Shown: piece by piece, positions 28,358 to 38,390 of the stretch
How positions within the stretch are numbered: the first letter of the stretch is position 1
Layout: every line of letters starts with the position of its first letter
Source: Robiginitomaculum sp.
Lineage (GTDB): Bacteria; Pseudomonadota; Alphaproteobacteria; Caulobacterales; Maricaulaceae
NCBI GenBank assembly: GCA_021776615.1
Contig: JAJFFO010000002.1
Coordinates: forward strand, 62,001 to 126,000
Length of the DNA stretch: 64,000 bases
Direction of reading: 5' to 3'
Translations under genes and position numbers: made by a program
Notes under the pieces: model-generated
The model's database searches: none
Told to the model about the DNA's origin: nothing
What the model saw: the letters and a program-made list of their open reading frames with translations, nothing else

Positions 28358-31300
28358 ATGAGTGTTGTGGATCTACCCTTTGTGCATTTGCGGTGCCGTT
28401 CGGCCTATTCTCTTCTGGAGGGAGCGGTCGAGGTTGAAGGTTTGCGGGATTTGGCGCTGGGCAACCATATGCCGGCCCTTGCGTTGACCGACATTAATAA
28501 TCTCTTTGGTGCATTAGAATTTTCCGAGACGCTGTCGAAGGCCGGGGTGCAGCCATTGATCGGCGTGACTCTGGCATTGGGCGGCGGCGATGACAGCGGC
28601 GTGCCTGCGGGCGAAATTGCTGGCAATGTCGCTTTGCTTGCCGCCAGCGAAGAAGGCTATCTCAATTTGATGGCGTTAAGTTCCAAAGCGTTTTTGGAGG
28701 TTGATGCTACCGAGCTTGCGCATGTGATGTGGGACGATGTTCGTGCCCATGCCAACGGCTTGATCGCTCTGACCGGCGGGTTTGACGGGGTGGTAAATCG
28801 ACTTTTGCACAAGGACCATGCCGAATTGGCGCAAAAGCGACTTGATGATATGGCCGCCACCTTTGGCGATAATCTATTTGTTGAGATACAGCGACACGGA
28901 CGACCGGAAGAACGGTTGAGCGAGCCGGTATTGCTCGATTGGGCAGATCGTCATGGCGTCGCCATGGTTGCCAGTAATGAGCCTTATTTCGGTAAGGCAA
29001 GCATGTACTCGTCGCATGATGCGTTGATGTGCATCTCGCAAAGCACCTATCTGTCTGTGCCTGATCGGGTACGGGTAACCCCGGAACATTATTTTAAATC
29101 TGGCACGCAAATGGCCAAACAGTTTAGCGATTTTCCTGAACTGATTAGCAATACTGCTCTGGTGGCCATGCGGTGTCATTTCAGGCCACGGACGCATGAC
29201 CCGATTTTGCCGAACTTTGCCGGCGATGGCGGTAATGACGAAGAGGCGGAACTTGCCAACCAGGCACGCTTGGGGCTGAAGGCACGCCTTAAAGCAATTG
29301 AACTTTCCGCGCCTGAGGAAGAATACTGGGCGCGTCTGGAGCGTGAATTATCTATCATTAATCAGATGGGCTTCCCGGGATATTTCCTGATTGTGGCCGA
29401 CTTTATCAAATGGGCTAATCAGCAAGGTATTCCCGTTGGGCCGGGCCGTGGTTCCGGTGCTGGCTCTGTGGTGGCGTGGGCATTGACCATTACCGGTTTG
29501 GATCCTTTGCGGTTTGGACTGTTGTTTGAGCGGTTTTTGAACCCGGAGCGGGTTTCCATGCCTGACTTCGATATCGATTTTTGCCAGGAACGGCGCGGCG
29601 AAGTGATCGAATATGTGCGTGAAAAATATGGCAAGGACCGGGTCGCACAGATCATTACTTTTGGAACTTTGCAGGCGCGCGCCGTATTGCGAGATGTTGG
29701 CCGGGTTATGCAATTGCCACTCGGGCTGGTGGATCGCCTGGCCAAAATGGTACCGAGCAATCCTGCCAATCCGGTTACATTGGCAGAGGCGATTGCGTCA
29801 GAGCGTGACTTAAAAAACGCGCGTGATGAAGATGAGGATGTGGCGCAATTACTGCGTACCGCGCTCGAACTTGAAGGGTTGTATCGCAACGCCTCAACCC
29901 ACGCCGCCGGTGTGGTCATTGGTGACCGCCCTCTGGTGCAATTAACACCGCTTTATCGGGACCCGCGTTCGGATATTCCAGCCACCCAATTCAATATGAA
30001 ATGGGCAGAAAAGGGTGGCTTGGTTAAGTTTGACTTCTTGGGGCTTAAAACCCTGACTGTGATCAAGCATGCCGCAGGTTATTTGGCCAAACGCGGCATT
30101 GAAGTTGATATTGACCATTTGCCGCTGGATGATGAAGAGACCTATTCCATGCTGTCGCAAGCGGAGACGGTTGGCATTTTCCAACTGGAAAGCCCGGGCA
30201 TGCGCGATGTATTGCGCAAAGCACGGCCTGATTGCTTTGAAGACATTATCGCTATTGTTGCCCTGTATCGCCCGGGACCGATGGAGAATATTCCCAAATA
30301 TGCCGCGTGTAAGCACGGGCATGAAGCGCCCTTGTTTTTGCATGATTTGATTACCCACATAACCGAGGAAACCTATGGGGTTATCATTTATCAAGAACAG
30401 GTCATGCAAATCGCGCAAGTGCTTGCCGGGTATTCGCTTGGGGATGCTGATTTGCTCCGCCGTGCCATGGGCAAGAAAATTAAGGCTGAAATGGAGGCGC
30501 AAAGAGAGCGCTTTGTAGCCGGGGCGGTAAACAACAATGTTGATGAGGCGCAGGCAGAGCGCATTTTTGATCTTGTCGATAAGTTTGCCGGATATGGTTT
30601 TAATAAATCGCACTCCGCCGCCTATGCGTTGGTGTCCTATCAAACCGCTTGGCTAAAGGCGCATTATCCGGTTGATCTGTTGGCCGCGCTGATGAGTTTG
30701 GATATTGCCAATACTGATAAGCTGGCAATCTTTGTGCAAGATGCGCGGCGGCAGGGCATTGAGGTGGTTGGGCCGGACATTAATGCGAGCCAAGCTGACT
30801 TTGACGTCGGGGACGGCAAAGTTATCTATGCGTTGGGGGCAATTCGTAATGTTGGCCGCAGTGCCATGGAGCTTGTGGTTGAAGAGCGGGAAAAAAATGG
30901 CCCGTTTATCGACCTTTATGATTTTGCTCGGCGGGTTGATCCACGGGCCGTTAATAAGCGCGCTTTTGAAAATTTGGCCCGGGCCGGCGCCTTTGATTGC
31001 CTTGAGCCAAACCGACATAAGGTTTTTAAAGCCGCTAGCGAGCTTTTGGCGCAAGCGGCCCATGCCGCGCGCGACCGCGAATCCGCACAAGTTGGGTTGT
31101 TCGGCGATGAGGCGGCGGATGTTGGCCGTGCTGCTTTGCCGGAATTTGAGGCGTGGGACGATGCGGCGAGATTGCGTGAGGAATTGTCCGCCATCGGGTT
31201 TTATTTCTCCGGCCATCCGATTGATGCTTTCAAACAGGTTTTAAAATCCGCTGGTGTTACTTCGATTGCCAGTCTGGCCCTTAAGGCCGGTCGACGTGAT

Positions 31301-31810
31301 TCGACATTTCGGCTGGCGGTCATCGTGCGCTTGCGGCGTTTGCGGACAAATCAGCGCGGTGGACGGTTCGCTTTTCTGACCCTTTCCGATGCCAGCGGCG
31401 AGTGTGAAATCATGGCTACTGCCGAGGTGATGGGCGATGCGGGTGATTTGATTAACCCGGGCACGCCCATTTTGGCGACAATCCGTTTTGATAAGGGGCC
31501 GGGGCAGGTGGAAGGGCGGTTTCGACTGGCCAGCGTACAGGCACTGGAATCTTTCGGGGCCTCGAAAACCGGTGATTTGCGTGTGGTCATGGACGATTGC
31601 GGCCAAGCGGATGCGGTGAAAGCCTGCCTTGAGGCGTTGAGGTCACGGGATGACGTTCCATTGCGGCGTTTGACGTTGGCGTTTGTGGCTGACAATGGCT
31701 GCGAAGTTGAGATAGAGGCGGATGGCAATTGGCCAGCTGATGCGGCCGCGCGGCGCGCCGTGAAATCCCTGGCGGGGGTTCGGGATGCCCAAGAGGTCGC
31801 CGCCAGATGA
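28358..31810 (+). CDS. dnaE: DNA polymerase III subunit alpha
   Basis: DnaE is the replicative polymerase subunit. The 1150-residue protein has an N-terminal PHP domain (FVHLRCRSAYSLLEGA, residues 7-23, onward), the polymerase palm with the catalytic acidic motif PDFDIDFCQERRGEVIEYV near 405-425, fingers with GFNKSHSAAYALVSYQTAWLKAHYP near 745-770, a helix-hairpin-helix region near 860-900 and a C-terminal OB-fold (about 985-1060). Length matches replicative DnaE1, not the shorter or ImuB-linked DnaE2. The ATG at 28358 fits the usual N-terminus. The 95 bases between the SOS ORF and dnaE show no separate promoter I trust. Confidence 0.97.
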   Translation: MSVVDLPFVHLRCRSAYSLLEGAVEVEGLRDLALGNHMPALALTDINNLFGALEFSETLSKAGVQPLIGVTLALGGGDDSGVPAGEIAGNVALLAASEEGYLNLMALSSKAFLEVDATELAHVMWDDVRAHANGLIALTGGFDGVVNRLLHKDHAELAQKRLDDMAATFGDNLFVEIQRHGRPEERLSEPVLLDWADRHGVAMVASNEPYFGKASMYSSHDALMCISQSTYLSVPDRVRVTPEHYFKSGTQMAKQFSDFPELISNTALVAMRCHFRPRTHDPILPNFAGDGGNDEEAELANQARLGLKARLKAIELSAPEEEYWARLERELSIINQMGFPGYFLIVADFIKWANQQGIPVGPGRGSGAGSVVAWALTITGLDPLRFGLLFERFLNPERVSMPDFDIDFCQERRGEVIEYVREKYGKDRVAQIITFGTLQARAVLRDVGRVMQLPLGLVDRLAKMVPSNPANPVTLAEAIASERDLKNARDEDEDVAQLLRTALELEGLYRNASTHAAGVVIGDRPLVQLTPLYRDPRSDIPATQFNMKWAEKGGLVKFDFLGLKTLTVIKHAAGYLAKRGIEVDIDHLPLDDEETYSMLSQAETVGIFQLESPGMRDVLRKARPDCFEDIIAIVALYRPGPMENIPKYAACKHGHEAPLFLHDLITHITEETYGVIIYQEQVMQIAQVLAGYSLGDADLLRRAMGKKIKAEMEAQRERFVAGAVNNNVDEAQAERIFDLVDKFAGYGFNKSHSAAYALVSYQTAWLKAHYPVDLLAALMSLDIANTDKLAIFVQDARRQGIEVVGPDINASQADFDVGDGKVIYALGAIRNVGRSAMELVVEEREKNGPFIDLYDFARRVDPRAVNKRAFENLARAGAFDCLEPNRHKVFKAASELLAQAAHAARDRESAQVGLFGDEAADVGRAALPEFEAWDDAARLREELSAIGFYFSGHPIDAFKQVLKSAGVTSIASLALKAGRRDSTFRLAVIVRLRRLRTNQRGGRFAFLTLSDASGECEIMATAEVMGDAGDLINPGTPILATIRFDKGPGQVEGRFRLASVQALESFGASKTGDLRVVMDDCGQADAVKACLEALRSRDDVPLRRLTLAFVADNGCEVEIEADGNWPADAAARRAVKSLAGVRDAQEVAAR

Positions 31811-31811
31811 T

Positions 31812-31837
31812 AATACGCTGACGGCGTTGTGCGTATT
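31812..31837 (+). terminator. Possible weak terminator after dnaE
   Basis: AATACGC (31812-31818) and GCGTATT (31831-31837) can pair with a 12-base loop, followed by GGATTTTG, a poor T run. It lies directly after the dnaE stop and before the rpsB promoter, where a terminator is expected, but the signal is weak. Confidence 0.3.
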
Positions 31838-31862
31838 GGATTTTGATTGCTGAGTGTGGCGC

Positions 31863-31891
31863 TTGCCAAGCGCGAATCCCTTGCCTATAAG
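31863..31891 (+). promoter_or_regulatory. rpsB: Predicted rpsB promoter
   Basis: TTGCCA (31863-31868) and TATAAG (31886-31891) are 17 bases apart, the best promoter-like pair in the 193-base dnaE-rpsB gap. It would give an untranslated leader of about 105 bases before the rpsB ATG. In other bacteria ribosomal protein S2 represses its own mRNA through this leader; here only its presence and length can be stated. Confidence 0.6.
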
Positions 31892-32003
31892 GCGCGCACC
31901 ACGCACACAGGGGCGGGTGACGCGGACGCATTCGCGTATATCCATCCGGTGCCGCATTTCGCGGACGGTCCTTGTGGAGGCGAACCGGAAAAGGAATAAG
32001 ATT

Positions 32004-33176
32004 ATGGCTCTACCTGAAGTGAGCATGCGTCAGCTATTGGAAGCGGGCGTGCATTTTGGACACCAAAAACACCGCTGGAATCCACGTATGGAACCCTATA
32101 TTTTTGGGGTTCGTTCGAATATCCACATTTTGGACCTATCGCAAACCGTACCACTTTTGCACCAAGCTTTGGTGAAAGTGCGCGAAGTTGCGGCCAAAGG
32201 TGGGCGTATTTTGTTTGTTGGCACTAAACGCCAAGCCAGTGATGTTGTCGCGGCATCGGCCAGCCGTTGCGCACAATATTACATCAACCACCGTTGGCTC
32301 GGTGGCACGTTGACCAATTGGGTGACCATTTCGCATTCTATAAAGCGCCTTCGCGACCTTGAAGGCATGTTGGCGGAAGATGCGCAAACCGGTTTGACCA
32401 AAAAAGAGCTGATGAAGCTTACCCGCGAACAGGACAAGCTCGAACGGTCTTTGGGCGGCATTAAGGATATGGGCAGCGTACCTGATCTGATGTTTGTTAT
32501 TGATACCACCAAGGAAGTCATTGCGCTTCAAGAAGCACGCAAGCTGCACATTCCCGTCGTGGCGGTTATCGATACCAATTCGAACCCCGAAGACGCCGAT
32601 TTCCCAATTCCGGGCAATGATGATGCGACCCGCGCGATTGCGCTTTATTGCGATCTTATTGCTGATGCGGTTCTTGATGGCATGGCCGACGCACAGGCAT
32701 CGCTTGGCACCGATTTGGGCGCCTCCGAAAACCCTGTCGAGCTTGCCATGAAGACGCAAGCGCCAAAGGCCAAAGCCGCACCGAAAGCGGCCGCTGAGCC
32801 TAAAGCAAAGGCCAAAACTGAACCGAAGGCAGAAGAAAAAGCGGCGCCAAAGGCCGCCGCTGAAGAGAAAGCAGAGCCTAAAGCTGAGGCTAAACCTAAA
32901 GCAGAGCCTAAGGCAGAAGCAAAAGCGGCGCCAAAGGCCAAAGCTGAACCTAAAGCGAAGGCCGCCCCTAAAGCTGCGGCCAAACCTAAGGCAAAAGCCG
33001 AACCTAAAGAGAAAGTTGCTCCAAAAGCTAAAGCCAAGGCCGAACCTAAAGCCAAGGCCGAACCTAAAGTTGCAGTGAAAGCTGAGCCCAAGGCAAAAGC
33101 CGAGCCCAAAGCAAAAGCTGCCCCTAAGGCGGCTGCTAAGCCAAAAGCTAAGGCTGAAAGTAAAGATAAAAGCTAA
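32004..33176 (+). CDS. rpsB: 30S ribosomal protein S2 with long repetitive C-terminal tail
   Basis: S2 is a small-subunit ribosomal protein needed for S1 binding. Residues 1-250 are the normal S2 fold: [22 protein letters not shown] at the start, [28 protein letters not shown] and [19 protein letters not shown] near 190-215. Residues about 253-390 are a tail of Lys, Ala, Pro and Glu in irregular KAEPKAKA-type repeats, so the protein is 390 residues against about 240-260 in most bacteria. The start at 32004 follows AAGGA and gives the standard N-terminus; the longer open frame lacks support. tsf follows after 62 bases. Confidence 0.96.
   Translation: MALPEVSMRQLLEAGVHFGHQKHRWNPRMEPYIFGVRSNIHILDLSQTVPLLHQALVKVREVAAKGGRILFVGTKRQASDVVAASASRCAQYYINHRWLGGTLTNWVTISHSIKRLRDLEGMLAEDAQTGLTKKELMKLTREQDKLERSLGGIKDMGSVPDLMFVIDTTKEVIALQEARKLHIPVVAVIDTNSNPEDADFPIPGNDDATRAIALYCDLIADAVLDGMADAQASLGTDLGASENPVELAMKTQAPKAKAAPKAAAEPKAKAKTEPKAEEKAAPKAAAEEKAEPKAEAKPKAEPKAEAKAAPKAKAEPKAKAAPKAAAKPKAKAEPKEKVAPKAKAKAEPKAKAEPKVAVKAEPKAKAEPKAKAAPKAAAKPKAKAESKDKS
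32760..33173 (+). repeat. Lys/Ala/Pro/Glu-coding repeat tract in rpsB
   Basis: About 414 bases built from short imperfect units such as GCCAAAGGCC and AAAGCTGAACCTAAAG, coding for [11 protein letters not shown]-like sequence. The opposite strand is also open over the region because of this bias, which creates a large antisense shadow frame. Units vary, so the tract is likely to change length by slippage or recombination. Confidence 0.85.
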
Positions 33177-33185
33177 AACACACGT

Positions 33186-33210
33186 CCTGACCGCCACGTT
33201 TGGCGGCAGG
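33186..33210 (+). promoter_or_regulatory. Intercistronic hairpin between rpsB and tsf
   Basis: CCTG-a-CCGCCA, loop CGTT, TGGCGG-CAGG forms a ten-pair stem with one bulged A. It is not followed by a T tract, so it is not a full intrinsic terminator. It may reduce read-through into tsf or mark an RNA processing point; the E. coli rpsB-tsf gap also holds a partial attenuator. Confidence 0.45.
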
Positions 33211-33238
33211 TCGGTTATGATGATCAAGGAGTTCAGCA

Positions 33239-34165
33239 ATGGCAGAAATTACAGCGGCCCTCGTACGTGAGCTTAGAGAAGCCACGAGCGTTGGTATGAT
33301 GGATTGTAAAAAAGCACTCACCGAAACCGGCGGCGATATTGCCGCTGCAACGGATTGGTTGCGCAAAAAAGGTCTGTCTAAAGCAGCGAAGAAAGCTGGT
33401 CGCGTGGCGTCGGAAGGTGTTGTAGCCGTTGCTGCAACCAATACTTCCGGGGCGATGATTGAGCTGAATTCTGAGACCGACTTTGTTGCACGCAATACCG
33501 ATTTTCAGGGTTTTGCTAAATCCCTCGCTGACCTTGCCATGCAAAATGGCGGCGATGTCGATGCCATTTTGGCCGCCAAGGCAGATACCGGCGATAGCGT
33601 TGGCGAGAAGCTAACCGGATTGATCGCCAAAATTGGTGAGAATATGGGCTTGCGCCGCGCGGTTTCGCTTTCCGTGTCTAATGGTGTGGTTGCTCGTTAT
33701 GTGCACAATGCCGTTGCAACCGATCTTGGTCGCATTGGTGTGTTGGTAGCGCTTGAGTCTGAGGGCGATGTTGCCAAGCTCGATGCTCTGGGCAAGAAAA
33801 TCGCTATGCATGTTGCTGCCACCTCTCCATTGGCGCTCAACATTGATGAATTGGATGCTGATACCGTTAATCGCGAGCGGGAGGTTTTCTCTTCGCAAGC
33901 ACGGGCGTCCGGCAAACCGGAAAACATCATTGAAAAAATGGTCGAAGGCCGCCTTCGTAAATTTTATGAAGAAGTGGTTTTGCTGCAGCAATCCTTTGTA
34001 ATGAACCCGGATATGACGGTGGCGCAATTGGTTGAGTCTGCGGCGGCAGAAATTGGTGCACCGGTTACACTCACAGGCTTTGCGCGTATGGGGCTTGGCG
34101 AAGGTATCGAGAAGAAAACCGAAGATTTTGCGGCAGAGGTTGCCGCGACTGCTGGCGGCGCTTAA
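33239..34165 (+). CDS. tsf: Elongation factor Ts
   Basis: EF-Ts is the nucleotide exchange factor that recycles EF-Tu-GDP. The 308-residue protein opens with the UBA-like domain [25 protein letters not shown], followed by the conserved EF-Tu contact ([10 protein letters not shown]-like [12 protein letters not shown] near residues 78-89) and the two core subdomains. Length is typical. A good AAGGAG precedes the ATG. It is likely transcribed with rpsB. Confidence 0.97.
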   Translation: MAEITAALVRELREATSVGMMDCKKALTETGGDIAAATDWLRKKGLSKAAKKAGRVASEGVVAVAATNTSGAMIELNSETDFVARNTDFQGFAKSLADLAMQNGGDVDAILAAKADTGDSVGEKLTGLIAKIGENMGLRRAVSLSVSNGVVARYVHNAVATDLGRIGVLVALESEGDVAKLDALGKKIAMHVAATSPLALNIDELDADTVNREREVFSSQARASGKPENIIEKMVEGRLRKFYEEVVLLQQSFVMNPDMTVAQLVESAAAEIGAPVTLTGFARMGLGEGIEKKTEDFAAEVAATAGGA

Positions 34166-34251
34166 GAAATACCCGCTGGCGGGATTTGCCTTAGACGAAG
34201 GCAATAGATCGCGGTAGTCTGCGTTAGAATGAGTCGCGGGAGCGTGTTATT

Positions 34252-35019
34252 GTGCCTAAAGCAAAATCTGTGACCAAAGAGGCTAATGACGGGTCTGCCA
34301 AAAATGTCGGCTATTCTCGGGTTTTGCTGAAGGTTTCTGGTGAAGCCCTTATGGGCGACCAGGCCTATGGCATTAATCAGGAGGCGGTTTCACGCATAGC
34401 CGGTGAAATTGCTGATGCGGTCACTGCGGGCGTGCAACTAAGCCTGGTTATTGGTGGCGGTAACATCTTTCGTGGCCTGTCTGCGGCAGAGCAGGGCATG
34501 GACCGGGCGACCGCCGATTATATGGGTATGTTGGCCACGGTAATGAATGCGCTGGCCATGCAAAACGCGCTGGAAAACATGGGCGTAGAGACGCGAGTGC
34601 AATCCGCGATCCCGATGATGTCCGTATGCGAACCCTATATACGACGCCGGGCAATTCGCCATATGGAACGCGGGCGAACCGTTATTTTTGCTGCCGGCAC
34701 CGGCAATCCATTTTTTACCACCGATACCGGGGCGGCCTTGCGGGCTGCGGAAATGAGCTGCGATGCGCTGCTAAAAGGTACGCAGGTTGATGGCGTATAT
34801 AGCGCCGATCCAAAAAAAGACCCGACAGCGACACGCTATGACAGGCTGAGTTATCACGATGTTTTGGCGCGCGATTTGCGCGTGATGGACGCATCAGCGG
34901 TTAGCATGATGCGCGATAATGAAATCCCTGTTATTGTCTTTTCAATCCATGAAACCGGTCGGTTGCGTGAAGTGCTTGCGGGTAAAGGCATTTGCACCAT
35001 TATCGACGCACCAGAGTAA
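34252..35019 (+). CDS. pyrH: Uridylate (UMP) kinase
   Basis: PyrH phosphorylates UMP to UDP and is the bacterial hexameric enzyme of the amino-acid-kinase fold. The 255-residue product has the nucleotide motif [12 protein letters not shown], the GGGN loop (IGGGNIFRG), the UMP-site region around [21 protein letters not shown], and [17 protein letters not shown]. It begins with GTG at 34252, giving an N-terminal extension of about 20 residues relative to the usual start of the fold; no closer start codon with a better ribosome site was seen. Confidence 0.95.
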   Translation: MPKAKSVTKEANDGSAKNVGYSRVLLKVSGEALMGDQAYGINQEAVSRIAGEIADAVTAGVQLSLVIGGGNIFRGLSAAEQGMDRATADYMGMLATVMNALAMQNALENMGVETRVQSAIPMMSVCEPYIRRRAIRHMERGRTVIFAAGTGNPFFTTDTGAALRAAEMSCDALLKGTQVDGVYSADPKKDPTATRYDRLSYHDVLARDLRVMDASAVSMMRDNEIPVIVFSIHETGRLREVLAGKGICTIIDAPE

Positions 35020-35030
35020 TAAAGGTAGAG

Positions 35031-35591
35031 ATGATGGCAGACTTTGACCTCGACGACATAAAACGGCGGATGGACGGCGCTTTTGCGGCGCTCAAGCACG
35101 AATTTGGCGGGTTGCGCACTGGACGGGCCAGCGCTGGCTTACTCGATTCCGTGCAGGTGGATGCCTATGGCGCGCTTACACCGCTTAACCAAATTGGTAC
35201 GGTGTCTGTCCCCGAGGCGCGGATGATTTCCGTGCAGATATGGGATAAATCCATGGTGCAGGCGGCTGATAAAGCCATTCGCAATGCCGGGCTAGGGGTT
35301 AACCCGGTGGTCGACGGACAAAACCTTCGCATTCCCATTCCACCATTGAACGAGGAAAGACGCGCAGAATTGGCCAAGCTTGCCGGTCGCTATGCGGAAC
35401 AAGCCCGTATTGCCGTGCGTAATGTACGCCGCGATGGCATGGAAACGTTGAAGCGCCTTGAAAAGGGCGGCGAGTTGAGCGAAGACGACCAGAAGAAAAA
35501 AAGCGGATTGGTGCAATCGGCTACAGACGCGACGATCGCTAATGTTGATCAGGCGCTTGCCGCCAAAGAAGAAGAAATCATGCAGGTATAA
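35031..35591 (+). CDS. frr: Ribosome recycling factor
   Basis: RRF splits the post-termination ribosome together with EF-G. The 186-residue protein has the family's N-terminal helix ending [10 protein letters not shown], the loop [22 protein letters not shown] and the long final helices with [21 protein letters not shown]. Two ATGs in tandem (35031 and 35034) follow GGTAGAG; either is possible and they differ by one Met. It ends five bases before the likely GTG start of uppS. Confidence 0.96.
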   Translation: MMADFDLDDIKRRMDGAFAALKHEFGGLRTGRASAGLLDSVQVDAYGALTPLNQIGTVSVPEARMISVQIWDKSMVQAADKAIRNAGLGVNPVVDGQNLRIPIPPLNEERRAELAKLAGRYAEQARIAVRNVRRDGMETLKRLEKGGELSEDDQKKKSGLVQSATDATIANVDQALAAKEEEIMQV

Positions 35592-35595
35592 GCGG

Positions 35596-36327
35596 GTGTC
35601 AGAGGAGCCTGCGCCGACCGCTTTATTACCGCCTGAACACGTTGCCATTATTATGGATGGCAATGGCCGTTGGGCCGCTGCGCGAAAAAAACCAAGAAAA
35701 TTTGGTCACCATCAAGGGGTTGAGGCGGTGCGCCGCTGCGTAAATGCGGCCGGTGCTTTGGGCATTCGTTATCTCACGCTCTATAGCTTTTCGACTGAAA
35801 ACTGGCGTCGTCCCAAGGATGAGGTTAAAGCGCTGTTTGATTTGATGCGCGGCTTCGTGGAAAAAGATTTGGAGCAACTCCGCGCCGAAGGGGTTCGCGT
35901 GCGCATTCTTGGCTCCCGGGACAATTTGAGCGCAGATATTATAACGCTCATTGACCGCGTAGAGGGCCAAACAAGGCATAATGATAAACTGTTCCTCAAT
36001 ATCGCTTTCAATTATGGCGGGCGCAATGAAATCGCACGGGCTTGCTCGGCGCTGATGGAAAAGGTGCGCACCGGTGCTTTTAGCGCCGATACCATTACCG
36101 AAGCGGACATAACCGACCATCTCGATACCGCTTCAATCCCCGATCCGGATATGATCGTGCGCACAAGCGGGGAGCAAAGGCTGAGCAATTTTCTGTTATG
36201 GCAAAGCGCTTATGCCGAGTTTGTTGTGCTGGATGTTATGTGGCCGGATTTTGTGCAAAAACACTTTGAAGATGCTTTGGACATTTACCATTGCCGCGAA
36301 CGCAGAAAGGGGCAGGTTGGTATATGA
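35596..36327 (+). CDS. uppS: Undecaprenyl diphosphate synthase
   Basis: UppS makes the C55 isoprenoid diphosphate that carries peptidoglycan and other envelope precursors. The 243-residue product has the catalytic AIIMDGNGRWA with its Asp, GHHQGVEAVRRC, and the C-terminal RTSGEQRLSNFLLWQSAYAEF that binds isopentenyl diphosphate. I chose the GTG at 35596 because the longer frame begins inside frr, and the next ATG (35653) falls inside the active-site motif. Its stop overlaps the cdsA start. Confidence 0.94.
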   Translation: MSEEPAPTALLPPEHVAIIMDGNGRWAAARKKPRKFGHHQGVEAVRRCVNAAGALGIRYLTLYSFSTENWRRPKDEVKALFDLMRGFVEKDLEQLRAEGVRVRILGSRDNLSADIITLIDRVEGQTRHNDKLFLNIAFNYGGRNEIARACSALMEKVRTGAFSADTITEADITDHLDTASIPDPDMIVRTSGEQRLSNFLLWQSAYAEFVVLDVMWPDFVQKHFEDALDIYHCRERRKGQVGI

Positions 36328-37145
36328 GCACCCCTGGATCAAAGCAAAATAGACTAAGAACCAAAGAGTTTTGGGCGCGTTTCAGCTCCGCAGTAGTGCT
36401 GGTCAGTGTGACCTTAATCTGTACGGTTTTGGGCGGCATCTGGTTTACGCTGCTGACCGCTGGATTGACCGCCGCCATGGCCCGCGAATGGGTCAGAATG
36501 TCGGACCGCAGCGCTGCTTTTCGCGCCTATGCCGTCTCGATTGTGGGCCTGGTTTTGCCGGTTCTGCTGGCTAGCTTTGGCTATTGGCAGTGGGCATTTA
36601 TTACCTTGGTTTTGGCGGTAATAGCGGCGGGGCTTGAGCGGGTAAGTCGGGGTTATCCGTGGCGCGCAATTGGTGGCCTTTTATACATTGGGCTTGCGGT
36701 GCTGGCGGTTATATATCTGCGTTTTGGCGCAGATGGTTTGCCGCACATTCTTTATCTTTTTGCGGTGGTCTGGGCCGCCGATTCCGCCGCGTATCTGGTT
36801 GGCAGTCGCGTGCGTGGCCCCAAGCTTTGGCCGGCTATCAGTCCCAATAAAACCTGGTCTGGCTTTGCAGGCGGCATTGTTGCCGGGGTTATTGCGGGCG
36901 GTATTGCCGCTCGGCTTGGCGGCATGAATAACGATTTAAGCTTGGAAGTTTTCTCCGCAATTCTGGCGATAATCTCGGTTGGCGGCGATTTGCTAAGCTC
37001 ATGGCTGAAGCGCTGGTTCGGGGTTAAGGATACCGGTTCCTCCATTCCCGGCCATGGCGGCGTATTGGACCGTCTGGACGCCCTGTTGGCCGCCAGCATG
37101 GCTTTTGCCCTGACAATAATATGTGCCCCATGGATGGTGCTATAA
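36324..37145 (+). CDS. cdsA: Phosphatidate cytidylyltransferase
   Basis: CdsA makes CDP-diacylglycerol from phosphatidate and CTP, the branch point of phospholipid synthesis. The 273-residue membrane protein has about seven spans and the family signature at its end: SVGGDLLSSWLKRWFGVKD then PGHGGVLDRLD, containing the catalytic Asp and Lys/Arg. The start overlaps the uppS stop as ATGA. Position between uppS and dxr is the standard order. Confidence 0.95.
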   Translation: MSTPGSKQNRLRTKEFWARFSSAVVLVSVTLICTVLGGIWFTLLTAGLTAAMAREWVRMSDRSAAFRAYAVSIVGLVLPVLLASFGYWQWAFITLVLAVIAAGLERVSRGYPWRAIGGLLYIGLAVLAVIYLRFGADGLPHILYLFAVVWAADSAAYLVGSRVRGPKLWPAISPNKTWSGFAGGIVAGVIAGGIAARLGGMNNDLSLEVFSAILAIISVGGDLLSSWLKRWFGVKDTGSSIPGHGGVLDRLDALLAASMAFALTIICAPWMVL

Positions 37146-37147
37146 CC

Positions 37148-38359
37148 ATGCCCCCGCCTTGTGATGCCAAGCGTATCAGCATTCTAGGGGCTACCGGTTC
37201 GGTTGGCCGCTCCACGCTTAGTATTGTGGCCGATCAACGGGCCCGTCATGGTGACGATTGTCTGCAGGTTGTAGCGCTTACGGCGAACAGAAATGTTGCG
37301 GATTTGGCGGCGCAAGCGCGCCGATTTCGTCCGGATTTTGTGGCAATCGCTGACGAGAGTATGGGAGCGGATTTGGCCGATGCCTTGTCCGGCACCGGCA
37401 TTGTGTGTGGTGCCGGGGCCGAGGCCATTGAAGAAGCGGCGCGGCGCGAGGCCGATTGGACGATGGCAGCGATTATGGGGGCAGCGGGCTTGCGCTCGAC
37501 CCTGCAAATTGCCGAACGCGGCGGCGTCATTGCCATTGCCAATAAAGAAGCGCTGGTTTGTGCCGGTTCCTTGTTGATGCGCACCTGCGCACGCACCGGG
37601 GCGAAGCTATTGCCGGTTGATTCTGAGCATAATGCGATCTTTCAAGTGCTTGATCCAGAACGGCGCAACGCCGTGGTCCGAATCGTGCTTACCGCCTCCG
37701 GTGGGCCGTTTCGATCCTGGACAATGCAACAAATGAAAACCGCAACACCTGCACAGGCAATAAATCATCCGGTCTGGTCAATGGGTGCCAAAATTTCGGT
37801 GGATTCCGCCAGCTTGATGAACAAAGGACTGGAATTAATTGAGGCTCGCCATCTTTTTGACGCAAGTCCTGATCAACTTGAGGTTCTGATTCACCCGCAA
37901 TCAGTAGTGCACGGCTTGGTGGAATATATGGATGGTTCAATGTTAGCACAGTTAGGTCCGGCAGACATGCGGGTGCCAATCGCGTCGACATTGGCGTGGC
38001 CCGAGCGCATAGCGACGCCCTGCGAGTCTTTGGATCTGGCAAAACTTGCGCGCATGGACTTTGAAGAACCAGACAATGAACGTTTTCCTGCCTTGCAATT
38101 GGCAAGAGCGACCATGGAACAAGGCGATGTGGCGTGCACTGCACTGAACGCTGCCAATGAGATCGCTGTTGAGGCGTTTTTAAACAAACGGATAGGGTTT
38201 TTGGATATTGTTGCCTTGGTGAGTGACGTTCTTGATGCTGGCCAACCAGATGGCAGCTTATGGGATGGCGCTCCGGAAAGTTATGAGCAGGTATTTGAAT
38301 TGGATGCTCGTGCCCGCGCGCAAGCGCAGCAGATTTTGAAACAAAAATATAGCCGGTAA
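37148..38359 (+). CDS. dxr: 1-deoxy-D-xylulose 5-phosphate reductoisomerase
   Basis: Dxr makes 2-C-methyl-erythritol 4-phosphate, the second step of the non-mevalonate isoprenoid pathway that also feeds UppS. The 403-residue protein begins with the NADPH loop SILGATGSVGRSTL, has ANKEALVCAGSLL, the metal-site VDSEHNAIFQ and the flexible-loop HPVWSMGAKISVDSASLMNKGLE. I chose the ATG at 37148; two earlier in-frame ATGs (37121 and 37130) lie inside cdsA and add residues not found in the family. Confidence 0.95.
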   Translation: MPPPCDAKRISILGATGSVGRSTLSIVADQRARHGDDCLQVVALTANRNVADLAAQARRFRPDFVAIADESMGADLADALSGTGIVCGAGAEAIEEAARREADWTMAAIMGAAGLRSTLQIAERGGVIAIANKEALVCAGSLLMRTCARTGAKLLPVDSEHNAIFQVLDPERRNAVVRIVLTASGGPFRSWTMQQMKTATPAQAINHPVWSMGAKISVDSASLMNKGLELIEARHLFDASPDQLEVLIHPQSVVHGLVEYMDGSMLAQLGPADMRVPIASTLAWPERIATPCESLDLAKLARMDFEEPDNERFPALQLARATMEQGDVACTALNAANEIAVEAFLNKRIGFLDIVALVSDVLDAGQPDGSLWDGAPESYEQVFELDARARAQAQQILKQKYSR

Positions 38360-38390
38360 TCGGGTTAAATGAGGGAAAAGGTTTTTCTGT

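Noticed and set aside
29942-30643. Minus-strand frame opposite dnaE
   Set aside because: It is fully inside conserved dnaE coding sequence and lacks any recognisable domain.
32136-33239. Large minus-strand open frame opposite rpsB
   Set aside because: It is a by-product of the Lys/Ala/Pro/Glu codon bias of the rpsB tail; it has repetitive Phe/Gly/Leu sequence and no ribosome site.
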